This document shows positions 1 to 7,574 of a stretch of 64,000 bases of DNA, one piece after another; position 1 is the stretch's first letter, and each line of letters starts with the position of its first letter. The stretch is from Pseudoalteromonas umbrosa. Lineage in GTDB: Bacteria > Pseudomonadota > Gammaproteobacteria > Enterobacterales > Alteromonadaceae. Made by a program: the position numbers and the translations under genes. The stretch lies in NCBI RefSeq assembly GCF_030125375.1, contig NZ_JASJUU010000001.1, positions 1,285,354-1,349,353 of the forward strand, in the 5' to 3' direction. Under the pieces are notes generated by a model, which saw only the letters and a program-made list of their open reading frames with translations, ran no database searches and had not been told where the DNA came from.

Positions 1-191
1 CCAAACACATCTGAGATATATTTAAATTGAGGCGCACAAATCAATTGTTCTAACGCCTCATCAAGATTGGACATTAAACATTGTATATTTTCTTTATTTT
101 GTGACAGTGCAGCTCCGACTTGAAAAAAACAACGAGCAAGTTGCTTTTCCAGTGCCAATTGCAGGGACTCAGTTTGATTAGGTTCTAACAT
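1..191 (-). CDS. Hypothetical protein, N-terminal part only (runs off the window)
   Basis: The minus strand is open from an ATG at 191 to the left edge, giving about 63 residues without a stop (begins MLEPNQTESLQ). The start is supported by an AGGGG ribosome binding site 8 bases upstream, which overlaps the stop of the preceding small gene. It is the third gene of a tight minus-strand series after the antiterminator and the 61-residue membrane protein, so it is probably co-transcribed with them. The visible part is mostly polar and probably helical, with no signal peptide or membrane segment. I do not recognise a family. Confidence 0.5.
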   Translation of the reverse strand, partial: MLEPNQTESLQLALEKQLARCFFQVGAALSQNKENIQCLMSNLDEALEQLICAPQFKYISDVF

Positions 192-202
192 GTTTCTAGC
201 CC

Positions 203-388
203 CTATACTTTTAGTGTGAATAGCATCACTGTAATACCAACACTCATACCGACCCGACCAAAGATCAATACATAATCAATTAATAAAAAGGCTAAGGAAC
301 TGACTGAAAATAACTTACTCTCTGCCTTTGGTGCTATTATTTTCATGAGTATACGTAATGGGTTACTGAAGTTGTGCTGTATCATCAT
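203..388 (-). CDS. Small membrane protein, 61 residues
   Basis: The ATG at 388 shares its A with the TGA stop of the antiterminator gene (TGATG), an arrangement typical of translational coupling. The product has a short basic, amphipathic N-terminus (about residues 1-25) followed by a hydrophobic stretch (about 26-58, including LAFLLIDYVLIF and VGITVMLF) that could form one or two membrane spans. No family is recognised and it has no cysteines. The coupling, and the well-placed ribosome binding site of the following gene at its 3' end, suggest that it is real. A shadow origin cannot be ruled out at this size. Confidence 0.5.
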   Translation of the reverse strand: MMIQHNFSNPLRILMKIIAPKAESKLFSVSSLAFLLIDYVLIFGRVGMSVGITVMLFTLKV

Positions 389-900
389 CAGGACTCTACA
401 ACTTCTAATAAATCTGCTGGCACAGATAACAAAAGGCTTTGATCTAAACCGGCGATTTCAATTACAAAAACACTGTCATTCGTGCGCTCCATTAAGCTAC
501 CTCGGTAACCTTTTAATGCGCCGACCTTAATTTCGACTTGAATGCCGACAGCAAATTTTTTGGGTGCAGGCTCGCATTGAAATCCAGAAGATAAAGCGGC
601 TTTGATTTTGGTAATTTCACCTCGACTTATAACGCTAGCCTTACCGTTAAACTTAATAAAATCAACAAATCCTTTTAAACGTTTTATATGGTGATATTCG
701 AAGTCATCAAGGTAAACGAAAACATATGATTTAAACAAAGGTGTACTTATTGTTTTTACACGATCACTCCATTGCTTTCTCTCCTCTTTCAACGGTAAAA
801 AAACATCACATCCAGAGTTAATATTCGATACTTGTTCTGCAAACTTCTTTTCGGTATTTGGCTTAGTGTAAACAACGTACCAATTTCTTATTGTCGCCAT
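388..900 (-). CDS. NusG/RfaH-like transcription antitermination protein (UpxY type)
   Basis: The 170-residue protein has the NusG N-terminal (NGN) domain: NWYVVYTKPNTEKKF at residues 6-20 and PLFKSYVFV at 54-62, the conserved RNA-polymerase-contacting core. A C-terminal KOW domain lies at about 116-165, with GALKGYRGSL in the position of the KOW loop. Length and motifs fit RfaH/UpxY/LoaP specialised NusG paralogues. These bind elongating RNA polymerase and let it read through long polysaccharide or secondary-metabolite operons. A ribosome binding site AGGA precedes the ATG by 6 bases. It is the first gene of a minus-strand series leading out of the window. By family habit it may control the operon it heads, probably an exopolysaccharide or capsule locus, but that locus is not visible here. 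Housekeeping NusG is less likely because of the divergent KOW and the context. Confidence 0.85.
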   Translation of the reverse strand: MATIRNWYVVYTKPNTEKKFAEQVSNINSGCDVFLPLKEERKQWSDRVKTISTPLFKSYVFVYLDDFEYHHIKRLKGFVDFIKFNGKASVISRGEITKIKAALSSGFQCEPAPKKFAVGIQVEIKVGALKGYRGSLMERTNDSVFVIEIAGLDQSLLLSVPADLLEVVES

Positions 901-911
901 CTTAAATCCTA

Positions 912-924
912 GATACGCTCCGCC
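912..924 (-). promoter_or_regulatory. Possible ops-like element in the leader of the antiterminator gene
   Basis: The minus strand reads GGCGGAGCGTATC ending 11 bases before the antiterminator ATG. It resembles the RfaH recruitment element ops (GGCGGTAGCGTG) but lacks the T after GGCGG. GGAGC can also pair with GCTCC about 20 bases upstream. The match is partial, so this is tentative. Confidence 0.25.
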
Positions 925-1042
925 ACATCGCCCACATAATGGAGCAAGCTTTTCAGAGGCTTATTTAAAATTTTAAGTAGTAAGCAGGTTTAATATGCTT
1001 AATACTGTTTTAATACCGTTCTGACGCTACAGGAGATGATTT

Positions 1043-1093
1043 GTGAAAATTAAAGTTTATAGAATCGATAAAAAAAGTGGCCTCAAATTATGA
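1043..1093 (+). CDS. Possible 16-residue peptide (VKIKVYRIDKKSGLKL)
   Basis: A GTG start lies 7 bases after a good AGGAG ribosome binding site (1031-1035). The reading frame encodes a basic peptide of 16 residues and ends with a TGA that lies inside the hairpin at 1070-1104. It could be a leader peptide or the remnant of a longer gene. No family is recognised and chance is possible at this length. Confidence 0.2.
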   Translation: MKIKVYRIDKKSGLKL

Positions 1094-1104
1094 GACCACT
1101 TTTA
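1070..1104 (-). terminator. Rho-independent terminator after the sigma factor gene
   Basis: An inverted repeat, AAAAGTGG-CTCA around the loop AATTA, is followed on the minus strand by a run of seven T. It lies about 135 bases downstream of the sigma factor stop. On the plus strand the tail is only TTTT, so activity in that direction would be weaker. Confidence 0.75.
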
Positions 1105-1238
1105 AGGTTGGGCTGATATTTAAAACCTTTCAGGGTATAAACGTTTAAAATAAATATATGTGAATTAATTTATTTATATAATTACTCTCATAAATTTATC
1201 AAAAATATAATCATGCAATGCTCTGAGCATAGTTAATA

Positions 1239-1820
1239 CTAACAATAACTTTTATATTCTTCTTTTAAATTTGTGAGTTGCCTCCTTGCTAACTGTACCC
1301 GTTTTCTTACATTCTCTAATGATAATTGCAGCCTACTTGCAATTTCAGGATACTCCATCTCGTAGAGGAATTTATATTGCATAACTAAACGTAAGTCTTT
1401 GGGAAGTACTGAAATTTCATTTACTAATTTCGTATATAAACTGGTATTCCAGTGTTCGCTTTCTAGAGAGGTAGATTGATTATCTGCAAAAAAGAAATGA
1501 TCAGGTAACTCAGATACATGATTTACTATGTCTTGGTGTTTCGCTCTAGCACGATGTTCATCCATACATAGATTGTGGGCTATACGACACAACCAAGCAA
1601 ATTCATTTTCTATCTTATAATTTGATTGATTGTATGCTCGAAATGCCTTTTCACAAGTCTGTGCAAGTACATCTTCAACTTTATCACTGTCGTTTCTTAA
1701 CCACCTGTGGCAACAGCTTAATAATCTTTCTTTGTTTTCAAGCCAGATTGTCCAAAACTCACTATGTCCTTTTAGTTGCTTTTGCTTTACTGCAACTAAC
1801 TCCCCTGTATGTAACATCAT
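1239..1820 (-). CDS. ECF-like RNA polymerase sigma factor (sigma-70 family)
   Basis: The protein has the two-domain plan of extracytoplasmic-function sigma factors. Region 2 lies at about residues 46-94 (EDVLAQTCEKAFRAY, then FAWLCRIAHNLCMDEHRARAK at its promoter-melting end). Region 4 lies at about 134-184, with LPKDLRLVMQYKF and the helix-turn-helix YPEIASRLQLSLENVRKRVQ. I chose the start at 1820, or the adjacent ATG at 1817, because GGAG lies directly upstream. A longer frame opens at 1868 but has no ribosome binding site. The gene is alone, with its own downstream terminator, and no anti-sigma gene lies next to it. Its signal therefore cannot be read from the context. The nearest neighbour in the same direction is the condensation-domain gene 277 bases upstream. 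Confidence 0.85.
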   Translation of the reverse strand: MMLHTGELVAVKQKQLKGHSEFWTIWLENKERLLSCCHRWLRNDSDKVEDVLAQTCEKAFRAYNQSNYKIENEFAWLCRIAHNLCMDEHRARAKHQDIVNHVSELPDHFFFADNQSTSLESEHWNTSLYTKLVNEISVLPKDLRLVMQYKFLYEMEYPEIASRLQLSLENVRKRVQLARRQLTNLKEEYKSYC

Positions 1821-2046
1821 TTCTCCAATAAAAAAATTTATATCGGAGGAAAGACGCCTGCTTAACATTTATGTGAAAACAAAATTAATACAATATATAA
1901 ACCATTGTTTAATTAATGTATAAGTTAGTTTTGCTTAGCATAAATTGTTTGCGTTTAGAGTCAAAGCACATTTTTAGTCTAAGATTTGATTTACATAGAA
2001 CGATTAAGTCAGATAGGTGTAAAAGGAGAAAATAGCTTCAATTGCT

Positions 2047-2088
2047 ATACATTATACCTCCCTATGAATAGGAAGGTATGCATAATGC
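2047..2088. terminator. Hairpin downstream of the condensation-domain gene
   Basis: An imperfect inverted repeat, with ATACCT-CCTAT facing ATAGG-AGGTAT around a 2-base centre, is extended outward by CATTAT/ATAATG. It begins just after the stop of the gene at 2098-3339. There is no strong T tail, so it may be a weak terminator or a transcript-stabilising end. Confidence 0.4.
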
Positions 2089-2097
2089 TATTTACAT

Positions 2098-3339
2098 CTA
2101 TTCATTGAGAACTCTTAGCTCATGTTTAATTGCCTTTATTATCGGCTCTATATTTTCACTTCTATGTGCAAAGGAAATTCGCAGTCTTTCTTTATAAGTA
2201 CTAACAACCAATGCTAAACCCGCAGGTGGCAAAGGTACGCTAAAGTTATAAATATCTACAATTTTATGCTCGCCAATATAACTTAAATCAAATTCTAATC
2301 TTCCTAAATTAGATAAGATTACATTTCCTCTTAGAAACATATATTTGTAACACTTTACCAGTGATCCCAGTGCAAATTTTGGCATCAAATTTATTGAGCA
2401 AGATTGTATGCGCTGCTCTGCTTGGTGCACCTTATACCCCTCAAGTTTCAAATTCTGTAAACGCGCTTGGTACGCCTTAACCCAACAGCTATCGCCTCCG
2501 ACTTCTGAACCGAATGGCATAATTAAATTGTTATAAGCAGACGCAAGATCTTGCTTCGCTATCCCTCTAATTGAAATAGTCTCAATGATAGTGTACTTCG
2601 CACCCTTGTTTAATGCTTTATTAAGTACATAGTTAAGTGCAACGTTAACTGACACTTGATGATGTTTAGCCCATTTGGTTAATGACTTTGTAGCCTTAAG
2701 CCCGAAATCACAGTAATCTACAGACCAATTATGCGTATCTGTAATGGGCAGTTTAACTCTAGGCTTGAACATCTCAACTGCTAAGCCCCTACCCGCTTTT
2801 AACAAAGCTTTCAATTTAACTCTATCAAAAACTAAGTGATCCTCACAAAAGCTATTATCAACATTGGGGATAGCTTGCTTAGTCAAAATCGAGTGTAACT
2901 GTTCAAACAAGATATACCCACTGCGAGCATCTGACGCTGCGTGGGAAGAAAGAAATAAAATTGCACTTAGGTGGTTATACCGAACATAAACAAATTGCAA
3001 TGGAGAACCGACAAAAGGATCGATTGGGTTATCAATAGCATACTGCCTTAATGCCTTATGCCATTGATCAACATCACTGTAACACTCACTCCAATCTAAA
3101 AATAATTTTGAAGGGTAAAGTGACGCCTCATATTGCCAATAGTACCTGAGCCCTTTTCTGACAATGCGACTTTGCAAAACTGGATGAGTACGTGCAATTT
3201 CATCCACACTACTTGCCAATACATTCATATCGTATTGACCATCCAAAATGAGTAAGTCGCATGAGTTTGCGTTCTTATTATTTGCTTCACCTAAGGCTAA
3301 AAAGTTGAGTGACCGATCACTCAAAGGCATTAGTTTCAT
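2098..3339 (-). CDS. Condensation-domain / acyltransferase-like protein
   Basis: The protein of 413 residues resembles the chloramphenicol-acetyltransferase-like condensation fold shared by NRPS condensation domains, PapA5-type mycocerosyl transferases and alcohol acetyltransferases. Visible signs are the N-terminal PLSDRSLNFL segment, the RTHPVLQSRI segment typical of this family, and SSHAASDARSG at about residues 131-141, which corresponds to the catalytic HHxxxDG. The first His is replaced by Ser and the Gly by Ala, while the catalytic His (about 133) and Asp (about 137) remain. A free-standing enzyme that transfers an acyl group to an alcohol or amine is likely, but the substrate is unknown. 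The ATG at 3339 is preferred because GGGA lies 8 bases upstream. The in-frame ATG at 3360 lacks a ribosome binding site. No carrier-protein or other biosynthetic gene lies nearby. Confidence 0.7.
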   Translation of the reverse strand: MKLMPLSDRSLNFLALGEANNKNANSCDLLILDGQYDMNVLASSVDEIARTHPVLQSRIVRKGLRYYWQYEASLYPSKLFLDWSECYSDVDQWHKALRQYAIDNPIDPFVGSPLQFVYVRYNHLSAILFLSSHAASDARSGYILFEQLHSILTKQAIPNVDNSFCEDHLVFDRVKLKALLKAGRGLAVEMFKPRVKLPITDTHNWSVDYCDFGLKATKSLTKWAKHHQVSVNVALNYVLNKALNKGAKYTIIETISIRGIAKQDLASAYNNLIMPFGSEVGGDSCWVKAYQARLQNLKLEGYKVHQAEQRIQSCSINLMPKFALGSLVKCYKYMFLRGNVILSNLGRLEFDLSYIGEHKIVDIYNFSVPLPPAGLALVVSTYKERLRISFAHRSENIEPIIKAIKHELRVLNE

Positions 3340-3556
3340 TTTACAGTTCCCATTAATCATCCAGAAAACTTTAAACGAGAATTATTTACATGTCTAATAA
3401 CTTATCCTAGATAGTGATATAAATAAGTAAATGAATGAATTGTTGAGCAGTCGTTTAAAGTCAACTAATGTGACAACTTTTGTTCCAGCGCAATAAAATC
3501 GTCATTTAAATTCAATAATATGAGCTAAAAATCAGGTGTATCGTTAAGGATTAAAA

Positions 3557-4627
3557 ATGGCTTCATTGAATTTACATCGTGTCTATATTCCAACCAATGC
3601 TCGCAACAACCACTATATCTTGGCTGAGTTTAAACCAGAGAATTCTTTCTATGAACGATTTGATGATGTAGAAAGTGCATATCAACGCCTCTCGAGAAAG
3701 CTATTTGCATTATGTGATGAATATGAATTATACAACGTACAGCTTATTGTTAACGACAAACTGCCTGTTGTGAGATATCACGAAGAAGCATACAGTTTAC
3801 AAACAGACAAACAAATCCTGTTTTTTTACAACCCGAAATATCACGAAGCACACAAGGTTTATAGTGATGAAGGTCATAAAGCCAGAAAGATCCGCTTCTT
3901 ATTTTTAGCCACTGGTGATGAGCTAAGAGCAAATGCAGCGTCTTTTCATAGTAAGGTAAAACGCGCTTTAGATGCGCTTCAATCTCAGTATGAAGAAGAA
4001 AATATGAGGATAAAAGTAAGAGATCATCAACATCTCACATATGATATTTTCTCAAAAATTAAAGGCCACAGAGAAACATATGGATATAAACTGAGGAGTT
4101 TATATCCTCGCTATCAAGCTAGAAACTGCTCATTACCAGAGGCACATAGTGAAATAACCTATGTCACTTTCTCTGTTCCGATAACTAGGGCTATTAAGAC
4201 CGAATATCAACATATGCTCAGGCCCGACGACTATGCGAATTTCTACAGACATATTGAAGATAAATTACTAACCACCTGTAATCAGCTTCAGCTCACGCAT
4301 GTCGGATTTGTAGCAGACGGTAGATTGCCTATTGTCAGAAATAGTCAAATTGATAAGTCAGCGCACAACCGAGAGTTACAAAAGTTAAGTTTTGACACAT
4401 CGCTTGTTGATGGCCAAACCCACACTGTTTGGGACGGAGGGTATCTATGTGATGTAATGCATTTTGTTATTGTTGCTAACGACAGTGATAACAAAGATGC
4501 GGGGTATGGGAAATTCATGAACAATGTTGAGACCATGGTGAGAAGATTTATAACCCAGCTTCCCATAAACCCAGAAAAACAAGATATAACCATGCGATTC
4601 TTCCAGCATATAAGTTACAGCTATTAA
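3557..4627 (+). CDS. Unrecognised protein with two tandem homologous halves (DUF3083-like)
   Basis: A 356-residue soluble protein with no signal peptide or membrane segment. Its start follows an AAGGA ribosome binding site. The two halves look homologous. Residues about 40-74 (AYQRLSRKLFALCDEYEL, then NDKLPVVRY) align with 226-262 (YANFYRHIEDKLLTTCNQLQL, then ADGRLPIVRN). Residues 112-160 (IRFLFLATGD, then MRIKVRDHQHLTY) align with 301-356 (MHFVIVANDS, then DITMRFFQHISYSY). From memory this resembles the DUF3083 family of Alteromonadales, but I cannot check it. It stands alone between divergent and convergent neighbours, so the context gives no hint of its role. Confidence 0.75.
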   Translation: MASLNLHRVYIPTNARNNHYILAEFKPENSFYERFDDVESAYQRLSRKLFALCDEYELYNVQLIVNDKLPVVRYHEEAYSLQTDKQILFFYNPKYHEAHKVYSDEGHKARKIRFLFLATGDELRANAASFHSKVKRALDALQSQYEEENMRIKVRDHQHLTYDIFSKIKGHRETYGYKLRSLYPRYQARNCSLPEAHSEITYVTFSVPITRAIKTEYQHMLRPDDYANFYRHIEDKLLTTCNQLQLTHVGFVADGRLPIVRNSQIDKSAHNRELQKLSFDTSLVDGQTHTVWDGGYLCDVMHFVIVANDSDNKDAGYGKFMNNVETMVRRFITQLPINPEKQDITMRFFQHISYSY

Positions 4628-4650
4628 GTAAGGCGTCCAAAAGCAGGTGG

Positions 4651-6444
4651 TTAAAAGGAAACCACCTGACCTTTCGCAGTCCGCTTAACGTGACTTAAGC
4701 GGCTTTCTAACTCGGCAAATATGTTTCCAAATTCACCTTCATCTGAGCATATTAGTGCACCAGAAACAATCAAAGGCATTGCACTGCTTTGTGCTTTAAA
4801 TACATTTTGAAGCGTCGATAATCGCTTTTGTAAAACGGGCTTTTTCATACCTAAACACAAAATTACAAACTCACTTTCGCTCACCCTACACACTAAATCT
4901 CCGTCATCTCGAAATTGTTGTAATAGCTGATTAGCAGTGAACTTCAAGCTATTTTCTTCAAAACTGTCATTACTATATCGGTCGCTCAAATCAAAATTTA
5001 TTTCAATTAGAGCCATCGCATAATCTAGGTGACTACTTGTAATTTCATCAAATTTCTCTATAAAGTACCTTCTATTATATAAACCAGTAGTAAGATCTTT
5101 ATAATTCAAAGCTTGAGTCAATCTACTTTTTGATTGTCTATGATGAATGGTCAGACCAACCAAGCAAACAATTAAAAAGGCAATTAAAGTATATGCCTTT
5201 TTTAGTATCGCACCTTCCTGAGCAGAACGGCTTTGAATGTCACCTTGACGAGTTATTTCTTTACCATTAGGCTCTAATATCATTAAACTTTGATTATCTT
5301 TTTGAAGCTTATTTTGCGCCTTTATCTCGGTGTCCTCAAGTAAACGAATATAGGTACGTAGTGTTGATATTGTCTGAGGATAGTCATGCTTTGCTTGATG
5401 CACGTCTGCTTCGATTTTAAGTGTTTGTCTCATATACCTATTGTTTAATGGGCTATGATATGTACTCAAGACTTGTTTTGAGAAATCAATTTGTTCTAAT
5501 GCTTTATCAAACACCTTCGTCTGAGCATAGGCATATGCTAGATTATTATGTAACACAATAATATGCGCAGGATTAATAATGGCACTCTTTTGTGTATATT
5601 GAGCTGATTTTAAATACTCAATAGCAACCTCAAACGTTTTTTCTGATAATGCAATTTTACCAATTCCTGATAAGGCCCAAAATTCATATCTGGGTAAATC
5701 ATGCGTTTGAGCGGCCTCAAGCATTTTTTGATAACAAGCTTGTGCTTTTTCAAGAAGCTGTGCGCGTAATAAAGTCAAGCACAAATTGTATTTTACAGGT
5801 AAGCCATCCAATACATTATTTTGTCGTTGTGCGAGCTCTTGTGCCTGATGTGCATATCCGAGTGCTTTAACATAGAACTTTAACGTAGAGTAATAAGCAG
5901 TTAGGGCATCGTAAACCAATAATTGAGTGACATCATCCAGTAGCAGATTAGACTGTGACATAAGCCCTTGCGCTGTCTGAAGGCGCTTTAACGCCATACT
6001 ATACTCTTCTCGCCACACGGAGATAATCGCCTCCATCGCATATGTACGTATCAAAAAGTCACTTTCTTTATTCTGTGTAAAACAGAGACTAGCTTGCTTT
6101 ATGTATTGCTTTGCTTTATCCAAATCACCTTGCTCTACAGAAAAAAAAGCTCTATACAAAAACCAATAACCGGAAGTAAGCTTTAAAGGTGAGGATTGTG
6201 CCGCTGGCTTTCCCAAATTGAACAGTGCAGCCGCTGTGTCGATATCCCCTCTAAAAAATGCAGAACGAGCTTTAAGCGTAAGCCATAAAAGCTCATCAAC
6301 GCCAGAAGGAGGCATTTCCATTTGTAATAAATGAGAAGGAGAAGAAACGACCGATGCTTCGAACTCCAGTAACTGTTTCTTAGAAAATGCTGATGCAGAC
6401 AATGAGTAAAACAAAGTTACTACTATCAAGAATATGATTTGCAA
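4651..6444 (-). CDS. TPR protein with a C-terminal degenerate GGDEF domain, exported N-terminus
   Basis: A 597-residue protein. It has a signal peptide (cleavage expected after SASA at about residue 19), a periplasmic region of TPR-like helical repeats (about 30-380), a membrane helix (about 410-430, AYTLIAFLIVCLVGLTI) and a cytoplasmic GGDEF-type domain (about 440-590, with TGLYNRRYF). The active-site loop reads SESEF at about residue 521 in place of GGDEF/GGEEF, so diguanylate cyclase activity is unlikely. It may instead bind GTP or act as a partner for other cyclases. The start codon is TTG: an in-frame TAA lies 18 bases before it with no ATG between, and the signal peptide begins immediately. 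It converges with the gene at 3557-4627 across 23 bases. Confidence 0.85.
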   Translation of the reverse strand: MQIIFLIVVTLFYSLSASAFSKKQLLEFEASVVSSPSHLLQMEMPPSGVDELLWLTLKARSAFFRGDIDTAAALFNLGKPAAQSSPLKLTSGYWFLYRAFFSVEQGDLDKAKQYIKQASLCFTQNKESDFLIRTYAMEAIISVWREEYSMALKRLQTAQGLMSQSNLLLDDVTQLLVYDALTAYYSTLKFYVKALGYAHQAQELAQRQNNVLDGLPVKYNLCLTLLRAQLLEKAQACYQKMLEAAQTHDLPRYEFWALSGIGKIALSEKTFEVAIEYLKSAQYTQKSAIINPAHIIVLHNNLAYAYAQTKVFDKALEQIDFSKQVLSTYHSPLNNRYMRQTLKIEADVHQAKHDYPQTISTLRTYIRLLEDTEIKAQNKLQKDNQSLMILEPNGKEITRQGDIQSRSAQEGAILKKAYTLIAFLIVCLVGLTIHHRQSKSRLTQALNYKDLTTGLYNRRYFIEKFDEITSSHLDYAMALIEINFDLSDRYSNDSFEENSLKFTANQLLQQFRDDGDLVCRVSESEFVILCLGMKKPVLQKRLSTLQNVFKAQSSAMPLIVSGALICSDEGEFGNIFAELESRLSHVKRTAKGQVVSF

Positions 6445-6539
6445 ATAGGCTGCCCGTAAAAGTTATCACGCTATAAATGTAATCCTTTATTACGAAATAT
6501 ACAATAAATTACAGGCGTTTTATGATGTTTACTCAAACA

Positions 6540-7574
6540 TTACTCAGACAAAGCAGGCTGAGTTTTATCTTGTGATACCTTGTTGATATTAGACTCTGAT
6601 TGCCCAGCTGAAGAGCGTATTATGTCTTGTGAAGAAGCTTCAAATTTAGTTTTGTTAAATACCGGAGACTTAAATTCTTCAGAAAGTGCACCGAGAAGCT
6701 GTTGGTTTAATTTCTGACTTTGTAAAATAGAGTCTTTAAAATCTTTGTTTTGTAATTGTAATTGCTCAGCTAAGTCAGCCCTAGTAAGTGCTATTTTGGC
6801 CTTGTCCTTAGTCTTTTGATCAGTACTGCCCATTAACTGATTAACCACTTCAACTAACCTGCTTAAAACACCATAAATGACATCAGCAGAAAAGCCTCCT
6901 AGTAGTGCAGCCAAAGGTTTATGGAAATCGCCAATAGATGAAGTAGCGTTTTGGGTTATATCTTGTGTAGGGATCAACTCTGCAATCATCAAACCGGCCA
7001 TAAACCCCATAATAACCATTGACCAGTAAGTAGAGTCAAATTTAGGGTCATAATTACACAATCGAATAAAATTACGTGATTTATGTAAGCACGCAAATGT
7101 TGCGCCTAGGCCCGCACAACAAAGTAAAAATAATTGGTTGAGTAATAGAACCCTTCCCTCTGAATTGAACAATCCTTCATTAATAGTTTTCTGGTTCACT
7201 TCCGGTGAGATTGACAATGTGATTATTGAGATTAAGAAGAAAAGGGCTAACAAGGACATATGGCGGACAAGTTTAACAGGTCCAAGAAATCTCAACCAGC
7301 TGACAGAAGTGGACTCTTTGTCCATAATAGCCAAAGTCAGTGGCTTGGCTGGGTACACAAGTATAGAAAGCTCTTTATGGCACTGAGTTAACGCCGTTAC
7401 TTCATGTTCTAACAGTAAATCAAACCCATCAATATCGTCAATTTCATGCCTATTTTGCAACTGATAAATAGTATTGGGGATATGACTAGGCACAGTCTTT
7501 CCTTCGCCAGATGCATATCGGATCATGACATCACACTCTGTTAATAAATGACCTACAAAGTCCTTTTTGGACAT
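6540..7574 (-). CDS. Membrane protein of unknown function
   Basis: A 344-residue protein without a signal peptide. It has a soluble N-terminal domain (about 1-100) and a central membrane region with three or four hydrophobic helices (about 105-125, 147-167, 187-203 and 222-250). The C-terminal tail is long, polar and probably coiled coil (about 255-344, rich in Gln, Lys and Ser). AGGTAA precedes the ATG. I do not recognise a family. It lies 95 bases upstream of the TPR-GGDEF gene in the same direction and may be co-transcribed with it. Confidence 0.6.
   Translation of the reverse strand: MSKKDFVGHLLTECDVMIRYASGEGKTVPSHIPNTIYQLQNRHEIDDIDGFDLLLEHEVTALTQCHKELSILVYPAKPLTLAIMDKESTSVSWLRFLGPVKLVRHMSLLALFFLISIITLSISPEVNQKTINEGLFNSEGRVLLLNQLFLLCCAGLGATFACLHKSRNFIRLCNYDPKFDSTYWSMVIMGFMAGLMIAELIPTQDITQNATSSIGDFHKPLAALLGGFSADVIYGVLSRLVEVVNQLMGSTDQKTKDKAKIALTRADLAEQLQLQNKDFKDSILQSQKLNQQLLGALSEEFKSPVFNKTKFEASSQDIIRSSAGQSESNINKVSQDKTQPALSE

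Larger units (their letters stand above)
901..1238. other. Intergenic region between the antiterminator and sigma factor genes
   Basis: A 338-base AT-rich stretch. It contains the leader of the antiterminator gene on the minus strand, a possible 16-codon plus-strand peptide (1043-1093) and a strong hairpin (1070-1104) that can terminate the sigma factor transcript. Nothing else is recognisable. Confidence 0.6.

Noticed and set aside
345..530. 61-codon plus-strand open frame opposite the antiterminator and small membrane protein
   Set aside because: Antisense to a recognisable NusG-like gene, with no ribosome binding site.
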